From Priapulus caudatus (Eukaryota > Priapulida > Priapulimorpha > Priapulimorphida > Priapulidae): a stretch of 56,957 nt of DNA. The translations under genes were made by a program, and so were the position numbers. The stretch lies in NCBI RefSeq assembly GCF_000485595.1, contig NW_014577109.1:379826-436782 (forward strand). The letters run 5' to 3'. Below the pieces are notes generated by a model. It did no database searches, was not told the origin of the DNA, and saw only the letters and a list, made by a program, of their open reading frames with translations. Every line of letters begins with the position of its first letter. Within the stretch, counting starts at the first letter, position 1. Shown piece after piece: positions 9,540 to 21,500 of this stretch.

Positions 9540-12130
9540 GTCAATCAGCCTCTTGGACTAGCTGGATTCCATCAGAAGGTTGGAATTCGTCGCTGCACGT
9601 ATTTCAATTTATTTCGAGTCACAAATTGCGTTTGTGTTTGCTGAAGTAGTGTCAAAGAGATGTAATATGGGGTGTCTTTTCAATTTACGTGAGCAGAATT
9701 TAGTTGATTGTCCACTTAAAATATGAACCGGCTGCGTGTTATACGAGTATGCTATTTTATGTTGCATGATTTAATTGGTAATAGATGGAGTAACTGGTGC
9801 ATTTAGTGATAAGATCTGACTTTATGTTTGAAGCTGCAATATGGCAAGAGTCGTATAAAAACTGTACATTTATTGAAAAGTTAACTAATTAACATTATGG
9901 TTTAAAAAACAGCCCAAGCAGATTTATGGGTTTTAGCATTTTTGGTACTTTTGTCTATACTAATTCATACGTGATGTTAATTGTAGTTGCCTAGATTGAA
10001 GAAATATCACTAGATATAATGAACTTAATTAGTATTACACTATTGATGTCAGCTCAAGTTAAAGGTTTATTTCATAGTGCTATTTAGTAGGACTTGGTGC
10101 AATGCAGGTATGTTATTAAATAATAAATACCAATATAGTTTCTTACAGGAACAGTTTCTGAACAAATTTTTATACATAGATTCTTCATATTATGAATGAA
10201 TGTTATAATCATGCTCTGCCAAGTTGTATATATTAAATAGACTATTTTGAAATTGTATTCGTTGCTTTTGCTTTTCAATGCTGTCACAATTATTTTGTTA
10301 GTTTTATCATACAGTTATTATTATTTTTGTTCTCTTTTATGGTTACCTTTAGTTTCTAATTATATCAATTTTTGTTTTCAGTCTATTATGAGCAAATTTT
10401 CAAGTACAATTTTGAATCTCATTCCAAGTTGATTCGCTAATGGTTTCGCGAAATGTATGTGTATGTGGCCTAGCTAGACACTACTAGCTAATAAAACGAC
10501 TCATTCATTTGTTGATCACTAACGATAATTTATAAAAGCAATAAGCCATTAACTAATTTTTATAGTACATTCTCTGTCTGTCCGTGTCTATTTACCTGTC
10601 AATAGATGGCGTTACTATACATGTATTGTGCTGGGCATATTCGCGGTGCTGGTTCTCCGGTTCTGAGCTGAGAACAATACATGTACAGGTGAGATCTCTC
10701 TTGACCTGAGTTAGCATAGCTTTCGCTTGCATTGAGGGCGTCTGGGCAGTCTTCTCTGGGAAAGCACTATCCCACCTCTGTAGGCGGGGCTGAAAAAGAT
10801 GCCCCAAATTTAACTACCCTACGCATATCTCTGGCTAGTTTACGCAGTTACGGCAGTTTACAACGGCTAACAGATAATTCTCCTATCGACCGAAATAACT
10901 ATTGAAAATTAATTAAAAGATTGCATATCGTTGGAAGCTGTGTCCGTACTCTGATAGACGGCATCGGTAAATCTTTACCTAAAAAAGAGAAGAAACTCCG
11001 TATCTCAAGAAATAACTCGCACGGTGCCGCATTGATACAACAGTGGTGAATGAGACAAGAATAGCGTCGACGAAGGCTCACTGAAATTCAGAAAATCGAA
11101 GCTCGAAGTCCAAAATAAGTAAAACCTTGACAACCGCGACGGTGATGCATCTGAAATTCGCGGAAATGGCTAAATTCACGATAATCACTCACGGTTCACT
11201 GCTAACGTTAGGGGCGCTGACTACGACCTCTAGATTTGTTTTCATATATGTACAATGGAGCTGTTATAGTGCCTTCGTGTAATAGCGTACAAAATTCATA
11301 TAATTATGTGCTAATTATATTTAATTATATTTAATTAAAAATTTCTATACAAAATCGATTGAATGTATAGACAAACTAATGTATCAACTAACTTCAGTAA
11401 TATGATGATGAATGGTGGTTGTAATAATTTTTGCTACATGGGGAGGCATTTTCCTGCCATTCGCGAATAATCGCAACGGCGAAAGTGAATACGCGAATGT
11501 CAATGGTTATGAGAGCGAAAGGCAAAGAACGAGGACAGTATGAATGGTATAGTGCAGAATCATTTACACAATGCTACGCGCTTCGTGGACTCATTGATTG
11601 GGTCATTCACTCGCTTGCGCATTCACCCGCGATGATGCGCTACTATATGTCATCTTCGAATCGAACACCTACTATCAAGTCAATTATTAATATATATATA
11701 TATAGCACAGTGTCGATACCAAGAGACGTAGTGAGACACTGCCCATCTGGTGCCACCAATAGTGATGCTGCCACTGCCATTAGTGCTACGGCTACTATAC
11801 TCATTGAGTTTTCTGGTTAATAAGACAGGATTTTAGCTCAGATACAGCTTTAAAATCATGATTTGTCTGCCATATGGCACTGCAAACCATACATAAATGG
11901 TAAGCCGTTGTTGAGTGTGCACTAAAACCTGAGAAACCTAGGGTTCACGAGAGTAAAGATAATCCATTCTATTGAAAAACAAGATTTAGTCACCAGACAG
12001 CTATATCCCTTGCTAATCAGTATAAGTAATATATATATATATATATATAGGCAAGCCTAAGTGCGGAGCTCCCAATAAAATTTAAGATACGTACAATACA
12101 CGACAATAAGAAAGTGTGACTGCGTAAGGT
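9540..12130. other. Intergenic region downstream of LDHD
   Basis: The first kilobase is AT-rich, as expected for a 3' UTR and flank. A 129-codon frame at 11431-11820 has no recognisable domain and runs through an (AT)n tract. I see no further gene. Confidence 0.5.
10122..10127 (+). promoter_or_regulatory. Candidate LDHD polyadenylation signal AATAAA
   Basis: It is the first AATAAA found downstream of the LDHD stop, preceded by ATTAAA at 10115-10120. A second AATAAA lies at 10490-10495. These are short, AT-rich matches and no transcript end is visible, so the assignment is weak. Confidence 0.25.
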
Positions 12131-12179
12131 CAACTTGAAATGCCAGTATAATTATAATACACAATTTATTGGGGTTTTA

Positions 12180-12310
12180 TATACACATATATATATATAT
12201 GCGCACGCGCGTACACAAATGCGCGCACGCACGCACGCACGCACGCACACACACACGCGCACGCGCGCACACACACGCATATATATATATACTATATATA
12301 ACATATATAT
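12180..12310. repeat. (TA)n / (ACGC)n / (CA)n compound microsatellite
   Basis: TA repeats flank a core of ACGC, CA and CG units on both sides. It is a compound simple repeat without coding meaning. Confidence 0.9.
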
Positions 12311-12481
12311 GCTTATCCTACATATGTAGACATCGCGGGTGTCCAAAAAACAGCCGTTATGTAGACAGATTCGTTAGGTAGACATATTTGCTGTCTAATA
12401 TTTAGCATGCTTAACTCCTTTTCTTTATGAAATTTAATAATTCGTCGTGTTTATCTAGTAGAAGTGTCCTCACTTTATTGC

Positions 12482-12526
12482 GCTGTACACACACGCGCGC
12501 GCGCACATACACACACACACACACAC

Positions 12527-12604
<78 letters not shown>
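12482..12604. repeat. (CA)n microsatellite
   Basis: It contains about 50 or more CA units with a short CG-containing start. Reading frames of alternating Thr-His or Val-Cys over it are artefacts. Confidence 0.95.
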
Positions 12605-12606
<2 letters not shown>

Positions 12607-12854
12607 GTGGGTGTGCGAGCTTTTAAACATTCTGCTCTCTATAATACAGTAACTTGAGTGGAAACGGGTCAAACCCTGCCGGCGGGGAAAGAAGGCGAGG
12701 TGTGTATCAGAGGTCCGCAGATCATGAAGGGATAACTCAACAACCCGCAACAACGGCATTCACACTGGAACAAGAGGGATGGATCCACGCCGGGTAGCGG
12801 GCCTAGAAATCAGCATACTGACCGTCTATTACGTGATTTATTATATTATATTAT

Positions 12855-12873
12855 CAAGGGTTATCTACCCCTG
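12855..12873. mobile_element. Minimal hairpin element, 19 bp, 7-bp flanking repeat
   Basis: CAAGGG...CCCCTG (19 bp) is bounded by ATATTAT on both sides (12848-12854 and 12874-12880). The AT-rich surroundings make a chance flanking repeat possible. It fits the pattern of the other short hairpin elements in this window, perhaps as an internally deleted member. Confidence 0.4.
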
Positions 12874-12879
12874 ATATTA

Positions 12880-13080
12880 TATATATATATATATATATAA
12901 CATGCGCGCGCGCGTACGTGCGCTGATGTGAGCGTGTGTGTGCGTCCGTGCCCGCGTGCGTGTGTGCGCGTGTGTGCGTGCGTGTGTGTGCGTGTGCTCG
13001 TACGTGCGTGTATGTGAGCGCGTGTGTGCGACTGTGTGTGCCGCCGTTGTGTATATCGTGCGCGCGCGTATGTTGTGCGG
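12880..13080. repeat. (TA)n followed by degenerate (GTGC)n/(TG)n
   Basis: A TA tract is followed by mixed TG, GTGC and CG units, again alternating purine-pyrimidine DNA. Confidence 0.9.
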
Positions 13081-13554
13081 GCTGTGCGTGTGGTGCGTGC
13101 AGTCGGCGTGCTTGCGTGGTTGGTGTGCGGCGGCTTGCGGAGCATCCGTTGTGTTCTACAAGTGGATTAATGCTGCGTGTGATCTGTATTACATCTGTGA
13201 TACATGCAAAGCAAGCCGCTTGGTCACATGACCGCTGGAAGCGTGACATTTGTGTGTGTTGACGCTGGTTGTCGGCATTTCTCGGAGCCAGCCATTATCT
13301 GGACATGTTGCTGTGGATTTTATATTCAACGGTTATTTCTGCTGCGCGCGCACACGGCAATTTGGAGACAAATGATTTTGTAAGTATTAGTATATATAAG
13401 TATAGTAGTATGTGAAAGTCTGTAATCTATATGTTTCCATCTCCATTTACATTGGTTGTTGTATTAGTATTAGTTGAACGCACCAATCCTTGAAGTATGT
13501 AAATATAGTTATAATTCTGATTATGTATGGTATAAGCTTCATAAGAATAGAACC

Positions 13555-14160
13555 ACCTGGATTCTTGATGTACCCCGTACAATTACCCTCCCTCCGTACC
13601 CCCAGACAATCACCACCTGACTATATACATACCCGGGTTACAATAGTTAGTCTATATACCTCCCGCTTACCGACTCCCAGACAATAACACCTGAATATTC
13701 CCCCGCGGCCCGTACAATCACCCTCCCCTCCCGACCCCCAGACATATCACAGCCTGGACTATTACCACCGTACCATTCCCCCTCGCATAATAACCACCGG
13801 ACAATTAACTCCCGTTCATTTACGCTTCCTCCCGAACACATTCACCCCAGACAATTATTCCCTGGACAATAAACCCAAGGACTATCAGTCTATCACCCCC
13901 CAAACAATTCCCCCTCACACATTCACCCCAGACAATTATTCCCTGGACAATAAACCCAAGGACTATCAGTCTATCACCCCCCAAACAATTCCCCCTCACA
14001 CATTCACCCCAGACAATTATTCCCTGGACAATAAACCCAAGGACTATCAGTCTATCACCCCCCAAACAATTCCCCCTCACACATTCACCCCAGACAATTA
14101 TTCCCTGGACAATAAATCCCACGGACAATCACCCCCACCCGAACAATTTCCCCGGACAAT
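13555..14160. repeat. C-rich minisatellite with 81-bp higher-order unit
   Basis: A short motif like CCTGGACAATAAACCC is repeated irregularly from 13555. Between about 13840 and 14110 it forms an 81-bp unit repeated at least three times, with the CCTGGACAAT anchors at 13861, 13942, 14023 and 14104. Because 81 is a multiple of three, a 102-codon minus-strand frame results, with 27-residue repeats. I do not regard it as a gene. Confidence 0.9.
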
Positions 14161-14447
14161 TTCCATGGTATTAAATTTATTCTAAAACTGCTTATACTTT
14201 TGGTCGATGCTTCCTAAGTACTTTGGTTACTATTTGTTTTTTGTTTGGTTTGCTTGGAGCATCAATTAGCATATTATTGATCTCCTTATCCATAAGTTTG
14301 TTCAGTAGCGTTATGCATATGAGCTGAGAAAGGATTTTATCAAGGTTATATTAAATGTTATATTAAATTTTATGTCAAATAAGAAATTTTATTTCAAAAT
14401 ACTGAAATAATTTACGATCATGCAACTGAAATATGTTGGACAGCGTT

Positions 14448-15362
14448 GAATCACTGACGAGCCACCACCGAGCGATTAAAGGGACTGTTAAGATCAAAGG
14501 TTTCTTGTACTGTTTTTTGCATCATACAACACCCTAAAATCGGTAAAAATAAACTCTTAACAAATTTGCTCCATACCTGCTTCTCTATGGTTCCTGTAAC
14601 ATTACACTGTAAGGGCGGATTGGGCCTACCTCAGCTATGCAATCCTAACTGAACTTAATTAGATTATGCATCATATTTTTCCAGTCAGAAATCTAATAAA
14701 TCTCGAATATCCACGTTTCGTAAATGTGCTCTTAAGCTTACATGTTCGAATAATTTAAAAATCTTGTTACTTATTAGGTCAAGTAGCTAATCGATCGCTT
14801 GTCATATGTTTCCTCATTGTTATTGATATAAAAATCTTTCCAGCAGGAATTTTTGTCTAGGAGCAACCTGTCAAATCACAGCGCCGCCTATCGTCACAGC
14901 ACACGACGCTCCCTGATTTGATTTTGACATTTCTATGGAGAATCACTAACGGGCTGCAGAAGTGCTAAGATCAAAGTAAGGTATTTGTTCATATACTGTC
15001 ACGTATCACCCTGAAATTGGAAAACAATTCTAAACAAATTTGCTCCATACCTGCTTCTCTATGGTTCCTGTAACGTTACGCTGTAAGAAAATGTGGGGCT
15101 TATCTCAGCTATGCAATTCTAACTAAACTTTTCATTAGATTATCCGTCATATTTTGATAGTCAGAAAAGCTAACAAACCTCTACGTTTCATAAATGTGCT
15201 CTTAAGCTCTTAATAAGTTAAATATTATATTATATCAAGTACTTAATCAATTGCCTGTAATGTGTTTCCTCATTGTTGTTGATACGAAAAATCTTTTCAG
15301 TGGGAATTGTTGTCTAGGAGCAGCCTGTCCGATCATAGCGCCGCCTATCGTCACAGCAATCG
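14448..15362. repeat. Two tandem copies of a ~490-bp repeat
   Basis: Anchors such as GAATCACTRACG, TTTGCTCCATACCTGCTTCT, ATGGTTCCTGTAACRTTAC and GCGCCGCCTATCGTCACAGC recur at an offset of 492 bp (14448 and 14940). Both copies end in the start of the 40-bp satellite motif. No coding frame is shared. Confidence 0.85.
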
Positions 15363-15899
15363 ACGCCCCCTGGTGAGACCATGACTCTACAAAAAGCTTA
15401 GCGCCCCCTGGTGAGACCATAACTCTCTACATCAAGCTTAGCGCACCCTAGTGAGACCATGACTCTCTACAACAAGCTTAGCGCCCTCTAGTGAGACCAT
15501 GATTCTCTACAACAAGCATAGCGCCCCCTAGTGAGACCATGACTTTCTACATCAAGCTTAGTGCCCCCTGGTGAGACCATGACTCTCTACATCAAGCTTA
15601 GCGCCCCCTGGTGAGACCATGACTCTCTACATCAAGCTTAGCACCCCCTGGTGAGACCATGACTCTCTACATCAAGCTTAGCGCCCCCTAGTGAGACCAT
15701 GACTCTCTACATTAAGCTTAGCGCCCCCGAGCGAGACCATGACTCTCTACATCAAGCTCGTCGCACCTTGGTGAGACCGCACCACTCTACATCAAGCTTA
15801 GCGCCCCCTGGTGAGACCGCACCACTCTACATCTAGCTTAGCGCCCCCTGGTGAGACCGCACCACTCTACATCTAGCTTAGCGCCCCCTGGTGAGACCG
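15363..15899. repeat. 40-bp satellite array running into an assembly gap
   Basis: Units of 40 bp built on GCGCCCCCTGGTGAGACCAT plus GACTCTCTACATCAAGCTTA occur about 13 times, with few mismatches. The array is cut by the N gap at 15900, so its true length is unknown. There are no unique spacers, so it is not a CRISPR array. Confidence 0.95.
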
Positions 15900-16699
15900 N
15901 NNNNNNNNNNNNNNNNNNNNNNNNNNNNNNNNNNNNNNNNNNNNNNNNNNNNNNNNNNNNNNNNNNNNNNNNNNNNNNNNNNNNNNNNNNNNNNNNNNNN
16001 NNNNNNNNNNNNNNNNNNNNNNNNNNNNNNNNNNNNNNNNNNNNNNNNNNNNNNNNNNNNNNNNNNNNNNNNNNNNNNNNNNNNNNNNNNNNNNNNNNNN
16101 NNNNNNNNNNNNNNNNNNNNNNNNNNNNNNNNNNNNNNNNNNNNNNNNNNNNNNNNNNNNNNNNNNNNNNNNNNNNNNNNNNNNNNNNNNNNNNNNNNNN
16201 NNNNNNNNNNNNNNNNNNNNNNNNNNNNNNNNNNNNNNNNNNNNNNNNNNNNNNNNNNNNNNNNNNNNNNNNNNNNNNNNNNNNNNNNNNNNNNNNNNNN
16301 NNNNNNNNNNNNNNNNNNNNNNNNNNNNNNNNNNNNNNNNNNNNNNNNNNNNNNNNNNNNNNNNNNNNNNNNNNNNNNNNNNNNNNNNNNNNNNNNNNNN
16401 NNNNNNNNNNNNNNNNNNNNNNNNNNNNNNNNNNNNNNNNNNNNNNNNNNNNNNNNNNNNNNNNNNNNNNNNNNNNNNNNNNNNNNNNNNNNNNNNNNNN
16501 NNNNNNNNNNNNNNNNNNNNNNNNNNNNNNNNNNNNNNNNNNNNNNNNNNNNNNNNNNNNNNNNNNNNNNNNNNNNNNNNNNNNNNNNNNNNNNNNNNNN
16601 NNNNNNNNNNNNNNNNNNNNNNNNNNNNNNNNNNNNNNNNNNNNNNNNNNNNNNNNNNNNNNNNNNNNNNNNNNNNNNNNNNNNNNNNNNNNNNNNNNN
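15900..16699. other. Assembly gap (800 N)
   Basis: Runs of N of round length indicate a scaffold gap. Open frames spanning it are meaningless. Confidence 0.99.
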
Positions 16700-16745
16700 T
16701 ATATTGATTATACATTAATATAAATCAATAATGATTTTAAACATT

Positions 16746-17213
16746 AGATTTGATTTTGACATTCCATGGAGAATCACTGACGGGCCACCACTCTCTGATT
16801 AAAGAAACTGCTAGGAACAAAGGTAATTGTTTATTTGCTAGTTTTCGTATTACAAAATTCCCTGAAATTGGATATAATTGACGTATCATTAATTATATAT
16901 TAATATATATCGAGATATCGAGTTTTGTTTAATTCCATGAATAACGAAAACTTTGAATATGGTAAATTTAGTTATCCACATTTTTCTGTGATGGTTACTG
17001 TAACGTTATAAAAACAGACGAGAATTGCCTCAGCTATGCAAGCTTGATTAAGTAAAAATTCACTTTTTATTTTATTGGACGTCATATTTCGCCAATCATA
17101 AATCCAATAAATTTTCACGTTTCGTAAACGTTGCTCTTAAGCTTACATGTTTGATTAATTTGAAAATCATTCCAGTTATTATATCAAGTATTATTGATGT
17201 AATATGTTTTCTG
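16746..17213. repeat. Third copy of the ~490-bp repeat, cut by a LINE
   Basis: It resumes after the gap with TTTGATTTTGACATTCCATGG and GAATCACTGACGGGCCACCA. Similarity to the other copies stops near 17210, where LINE sequence begins, so the LINE apparently inserted into this repeat. Confidence 0.8.
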
Positions 17214-17214
17214 T

Positions 17215-19100
17215 GCGTGTTACAAGGCTCAGAAGGTATTCGTTCGGAAACTCATCTACTCAGCACACCGGAGATACATCAGCAATATTCTGGATCCAAG
17301 CCTGAATCAGCATAACCCCAAAGCTTGTTGGCGTTACATTAAGTCAGAGAAGAATGACGGCTCAGGTGTTTCCCCAATTCCTGAAGGCAGCAGGCTAGTT
17401 AGCGACCCTAGTACTAAGGCCGAACTTTTAAATAAACAGTTTCAATCAGCCTTCACCAAGGAGGATTCAGAGAACGTTCCGTCACCCAGACATACCCAGC
17501 TATGTTGACCTGGTGATAAGCGTCCACGGAGTCGAGTTGTTACTTCTAACGTCTAAATCCGTCGAAGGCCAGTGGCCCAGACAACATTGCTAATAGGCTA
17601 CTCAAGGAAGCAGCCCGTGAGATTGCCCCAATACTCACTGCAGTATTCCAACAATCATATGAGCGTGGTGAACTACCAGCAGATTGGAAGGAAGCCAGGG
17701 TTACCCAGTATTCAAGAAAGGTGACCGGAATGTCAGTGAGAATTACCGACCAGTGTCATTAACCTGTGTGTCGAGCAAACTCATGGAGCATGTCGTAAGC
17801 CGCCATATCATGGACCACCTTAATCGCTATAAGATCCTCTCAGCCTACCAGCATGGCTTCCGTAAGCTTCACTCATGCGCTTCTCAGCTCCTGATGACCA
17901 CCCACGACTTCTTGAGTTCCTTTGATCGTAAGGTTCAGGTGGATGTTGCAGTATTAGACTTTAGTAAAGCTTTTGACAACGTACTCCACCTGCGACTCAT
18001 GAAGAAATTACATCAGCACGGCATCAGGGGCATAAGCTTAACATGGATCAAGCAGTTTCTCAGCGACCGAACCCAACAAGTCGTCATTGATGGAGTGTCA
18101 TCGAATAAGGTGAAGGTGGAGTCTGCGATACCTCAAGGCACTGTATTGGGCCCTCCACTCTTCTTACTCCACATTAATGACCTTTCTGATGCCGTCGTAT
18201 CCCAATTGTGAGGCTATTCGCCGACGACTGCCTGATCTACAGAGAGATCAGATCGATCGCTGACCAGATAGAGCTCCAGCGGGACCTGGAACGCCTTCAC
18301 GACTGGGCATCAACTTGGGGCATGCGATACAACACAAAAAAGTGTAACATACTCCGAATCCATCGACGAGCTAGTACTCCATTTTCCTTCTTCTACGAGT
18401 TGGATAAGCATATCTTAGAGGAAGTGACCACCACTAAGTACCTCGGCCTAAACTTCTCCTTCAACCTAAAATGGGACGACCATATCAGTGCGATTTGCGC
18501 AAAGGCAAACAGCACGCTCGGTTTTCTACGCCGCAACTTGAAATTTGCTCCAAAAACACTCAAAGATCGAGGTTGCATATAAGTCATTAGTTCGCTCAAA
18601 ATTTGAATTCTCATCTATTGTTTGGGATTCGTTCCTGGTCAAAAACATTGATAAGTTGGCAAAAGTTCAGAGAAGGGCAGCCAGGTTCGTATGTAGAGGC
18701 TACCGGCGTGACGGTAGTGTTACTGAAATGATAGGAACTCTGAATTGGCCTTCTCTTACTTAGCGGCGGAGCGATCAGCGCATAGCATTCATGAAGAAGA
18801 TAATGTCTTCTTCAGTGGCGGTACCAGCAGATCAGTACACCAAACCTGGACCCCAGCGAACACGCAGTAAGAACAGTCAGAAACTTCAGACAGTGCGAGT
18901 CAACACCGAAGAGTTTCGCCATTCCTACTTTCCGAGAACTATTCAACAGTGGAACCAGCGTACTGAGGCCGAGATAGACCTTATCTGTTCCACTGCCGCT
19001 GACGACAACATCTAAGCGCACACCACCCTGATTTATTATCCACGTAACCGTGGGCTACGCAGAAAACTATCCAGATCCAGATCAAGATCAAGATCCTCAT
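17215..19100 (+). mobile_element. 5'-truncated, frameshifted non-LTR retrotransposon (CR1/L2-like reverse transcriptase)
   Basis: From 17224 a frame reads ACWRYIKSEKNDGSG and KAELLNKQFQSAFTKED, the pre-RT region; it stops at 17506-17508. After frameshifts the reverse transcriptase continues: KKGDRNVSENYRPVSLT, HGFRKLHSCASQLL, VAVLDFSKAFDNV, PQGTVLGP (17684-18211). Then FADDCLIYREI carries the catalytic Asp pair and KYLGLNFS is the thumb region (18208-18582). After another shift come VQRRAARFV and, to 19015, the C-terminal part ending TAA. The block order and the FADD box are those of CR1/L2-type LINEs. No endonuclease domain is present. A GATCCA/GATCAA run at about 19070-19100 may be its 3' tail. 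At least four disruptions mean it cannot make an intact protein. Confidence 0.9.
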
Positions 19101-19436
19101 AGTTAATGATATAAAAAATCGTTGCCTTGATGTAGTGTGAGGACTTCTCTTACGCCCTGGTAGAGGAATGCCGCAGAAGATGAGAAGCAGGAGCGGAGGA
19201 GGCAGAGGGAGCATGATGCACACCGATTCGCGTCGGGGGACTTCCAAGACAAACCATCGTAACTGACGGTTACAGTGTTTTATATTGATATTCCACGTGT
19301 TTTTAGACAAATTTGTTGTATTTTATACTAATCGTTTATTGTAAGTTTAATCCCATATGTATGAGCATATGGTCTCGCGTTTTAAGTGTACGACTGCGGC
19401 CCGTTGTCAGAAATTCTCATTTCATGCATGCTCATT

Positions 19437-19705
19437 CAACTGGGACAACTAGCACTAGAACTAGAACACCTAGCTATAGAACTAGAACAACTAGCTCTAA
19501 AACTAGAACAACTATCTATAGAACTAGAACAAGTAGCTCTGGAACTAGAATAAGTAGCAGTAGAACTAAAACAACTAGCTCTAGAACTAGAACAAGTCGC
19601 TCTGGAACTAGAACAAGTAGCACTAGAACTAGAGCATCTAGCTCTGGAACTAGAACATCTAGCTCTGGAACTAGAACAACTAGCTCTATAACTAGAGCAA
19701 GTAGC
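19437..19705. repeat. 21-bp minisatellite, about 13 units
   Basis: The unit GAACTAGAACAACTAGCTCTG is 21 bp and repeats with small changes. As 21 is divisible by three, both strands show long frames (Arg-Thr-Ser or Ser-rich). These are a by-product and no start context or domain supports a gene. Confidence 0.92.
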
Positions 19706-19949
19706 ACCCTGATTGTAATTCCATGCATGTGCGTTCACGATTGAAATGCTTTCAAATAAATATACTCTAAATAAAACGCCCGAGATTCCTCTTTATATAT
19801 GGTGTTAATTATTCAAAGGCTATCAACAATACTTTTCCGAAAAATCATCAAAGAAATTGTAACATACACTGTTGAGAAGTTTGCAGTAGATCATTGGTAG
19901 TTTGGGTTGTTGTTGTCTGGCGGTGTTGACATTAACACTGACATTGACC

Positions 19950-20140
19950 AAGACCTCGTCCAATGCCATGGCCTTGAGCTCAAGGTAATGGCCTTGACCT
20001 ACTTTTTCATTTTTAAACGTTTTTCACAAGTAGGTCATGGTCTTGACCCACATTTTTAAGTTTTAAAAGTTTTACATTAGTAGGCCAATGCCATAGCCTT
20101 GAGCTCAAGGCCACGGCCTTCACCACTTTCAAAATATTTA
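19950..20140. repeat. Palindromic CCTTGAGCTCAAGG and TGACC-rich repeat
   Basis: GCCTTGAGCTCAAGG occurs twice (about 19973 and 20096), with further copies of TAGGTCA/TGACCYA between them and short poly-T/A runs. It looks like a degenerate tandem repeat of roughly 60-70 bp. Confidence 0.6.
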
Positions 20141-20224
20141 CATTATTAGGCGAGGATCCTTGCCAAGTGCAACGTCAATGTATGTTTACATTTCTTCCAA
20201 CGGCAGTCTGAGAATATTTGACTT

Positions 20225-20292
20225 TGGTGATTGCCTGGATTTGAACCCAGGATTATTGAATACAATCCCGTTACGCTACGGACGGACCCAAA
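20225..20292 (-). repeat. tRNA-derived repeat (SINE head), copy 1
   Basis: On the minus strand the sequence has TAGCGTAACGGG (A-box like, 20267-20278) and GGGTTCAAATCC (B box, 20237-20248) within a perfect five-pair T-stem (CCTGG/CCAGG). The distance between the boxes is too short for a full anticodon arm, so this is a tRNA-related repeat, not a functional tRNA. Confidence 0.55.
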
Positions 20293-20351
20293 CATACCAT
20301 TCCTTACATGATCAGCTCAGATGTATGTGTTATATTTAGCTTAACAGCAGT

Positions 20352-20412
20352 TAGAAAATATTTTACTATGGTAATTGACAAGATTTGAACCCCGGACTCC
20401 TGACTAGCAATA
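20352..20412 (-). repeat. tRNA-derived repeat (SINE head), copy 2
   Basis: It is a second unit, about 145 bp from the first, in the same orientation. The B box is GGGGTTCAAATC, with ATAGCGTG in the A-box position. The shared flanks (CAGYMTGAGAATATTT-like) suggest a tandem duplication of one repeat. Confidence 0.5.
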
Positions 20413-20959
20413 CAACACGCTATGCACCCACCCAAACGTCAAATTCGTGATTTGTTGAGATCGTATGTGTGTATTATGTTTTCGTTTTATAAAAAGAAGA
20501 AAAATGAAACACTGACTCTTGCCCAACCTCGGATATCATTACTTGTTTTGTTTTTACCATTGCTTGAAACGTAGGTATATATATATATAATATATACATT
20601 GCGTTTTAGGGGCATTTCGATCTTCTTATATGATATATATAATATATTATATTATCTTTATATTATTCTTTATTATTATGGACAAAATAATGGCTATATT
20701 TTCAAAAGTGCGCATTGTCAAATGGTTTCTAGCGAAAAAGATGGGTCTAGCGTTTTAGCGTTCTAGCGTTCTGGTCTCGACGTTCTAGCGAAAAGCGATC
20801 CTTATAAAATCAATGGGAAAACGAGAAACACAACAGCATAATTTAGACAATTGATATTAATATTAATTCACTCGTCATTATACAACCCCAATAACTAGTA
20901 ATTGTTAGAGTTGTCTCTTTTCATACCACGCGCGCCTGTGCTGGCCCGCACACCACCAC

Positions 20960-21062
20960 CACGCTTTAAACACACACGCACACGCGCCACGCGGCACGCG
21001 CCCCCCCAAAAAAAACCCCCCCCCCCCCCCCAAACCGCCACACGCACACGCGCACGCGCGCG

Positions 21063-21115
<53 letters not shown>
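20960..21115. repeat. C run, CG/CA compound tract and (CA)n
   Basis: A poly-A/poly-C stretch at 21001-21032 is followed by CACGCG and about 25 CA units. Confidence 0.92.
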
Positions 21116-21116
<1 letters not shown>

Positions 21117-21340
21117 GAGGTAAAAGTAGTAATAAAGTCGTGATGTATACGTTATGTACGTATTAGGGACGAGCGGTGGCCGTTTTTGGAGAAATGCAAA
21201 AAAACGCTAGAGGCGCGGGAAATATGTAGGGCCGGTCGGGTAACCGGAAACACGCATACTATTTTATGTGGACATACCTGCTTTAATTAACATTTACCTA
21301 TAATGCCTCTCCTTCTCTCTCTACGTTTTTCTTGCGTCAT

Positions 21341-21420
21341 CTGTAACAAACGCTGGCTGCCGCCATGGCTGCCGCTGCACACTGACACATAACTATGGCG
21401 GCAGCCAGCGTTTGTTACAG
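21341..21420. other. 80-bp hairpin with a perfect 26-bp stem
   Basis: The arms CTGTAACAAACGCTGGCTGC (start of the 26-bp arm) and its exact inverse ending GTTTGTTACAG enclose a 28-base loop. No flanking duplication is visible. It may be a foldback element or, if transcribed, a double-stranded RNA hairpin. Confidence 0.75.
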
Positions 21421-21500
21421 GTGAGCATTTGGACGGCATTTGCAGGAAATGGTCGGCAATAATAGGTGAAAGAGAGTATAGAAACATTAAGAATTTGGTA

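Noticed and set aside
11431-11820. 129-codon frame downstream of LDHD
   Set aside because: It runs through an (AT)n tract and has no recognisable domain, repeat similarity or splice support.
13820-14128. 102-codon minus-strand frame with 27-residue repeats
   Set aside because: The 81-bp minisatellite is divisible by three, which keeps a frame open by chance.
15363-15899. CRISPR-like array of 40-bp repeats
   Set aside because: The units are contiguous with no unique spacers, and the context is an animal genome; it is a satellite.
15851-16723. Frames of 275-290 codons across N runs (also 46174-46917)
   Set aside because: They are assembly gaps; the frames are artefacts.
19313-19744. 143-codon Arg/Thr/Ser-rich frame and its minus-strand counterparts
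   Set aside because: They arise from the 21-bp minisatellite; open frames on both strands are expected from the period.
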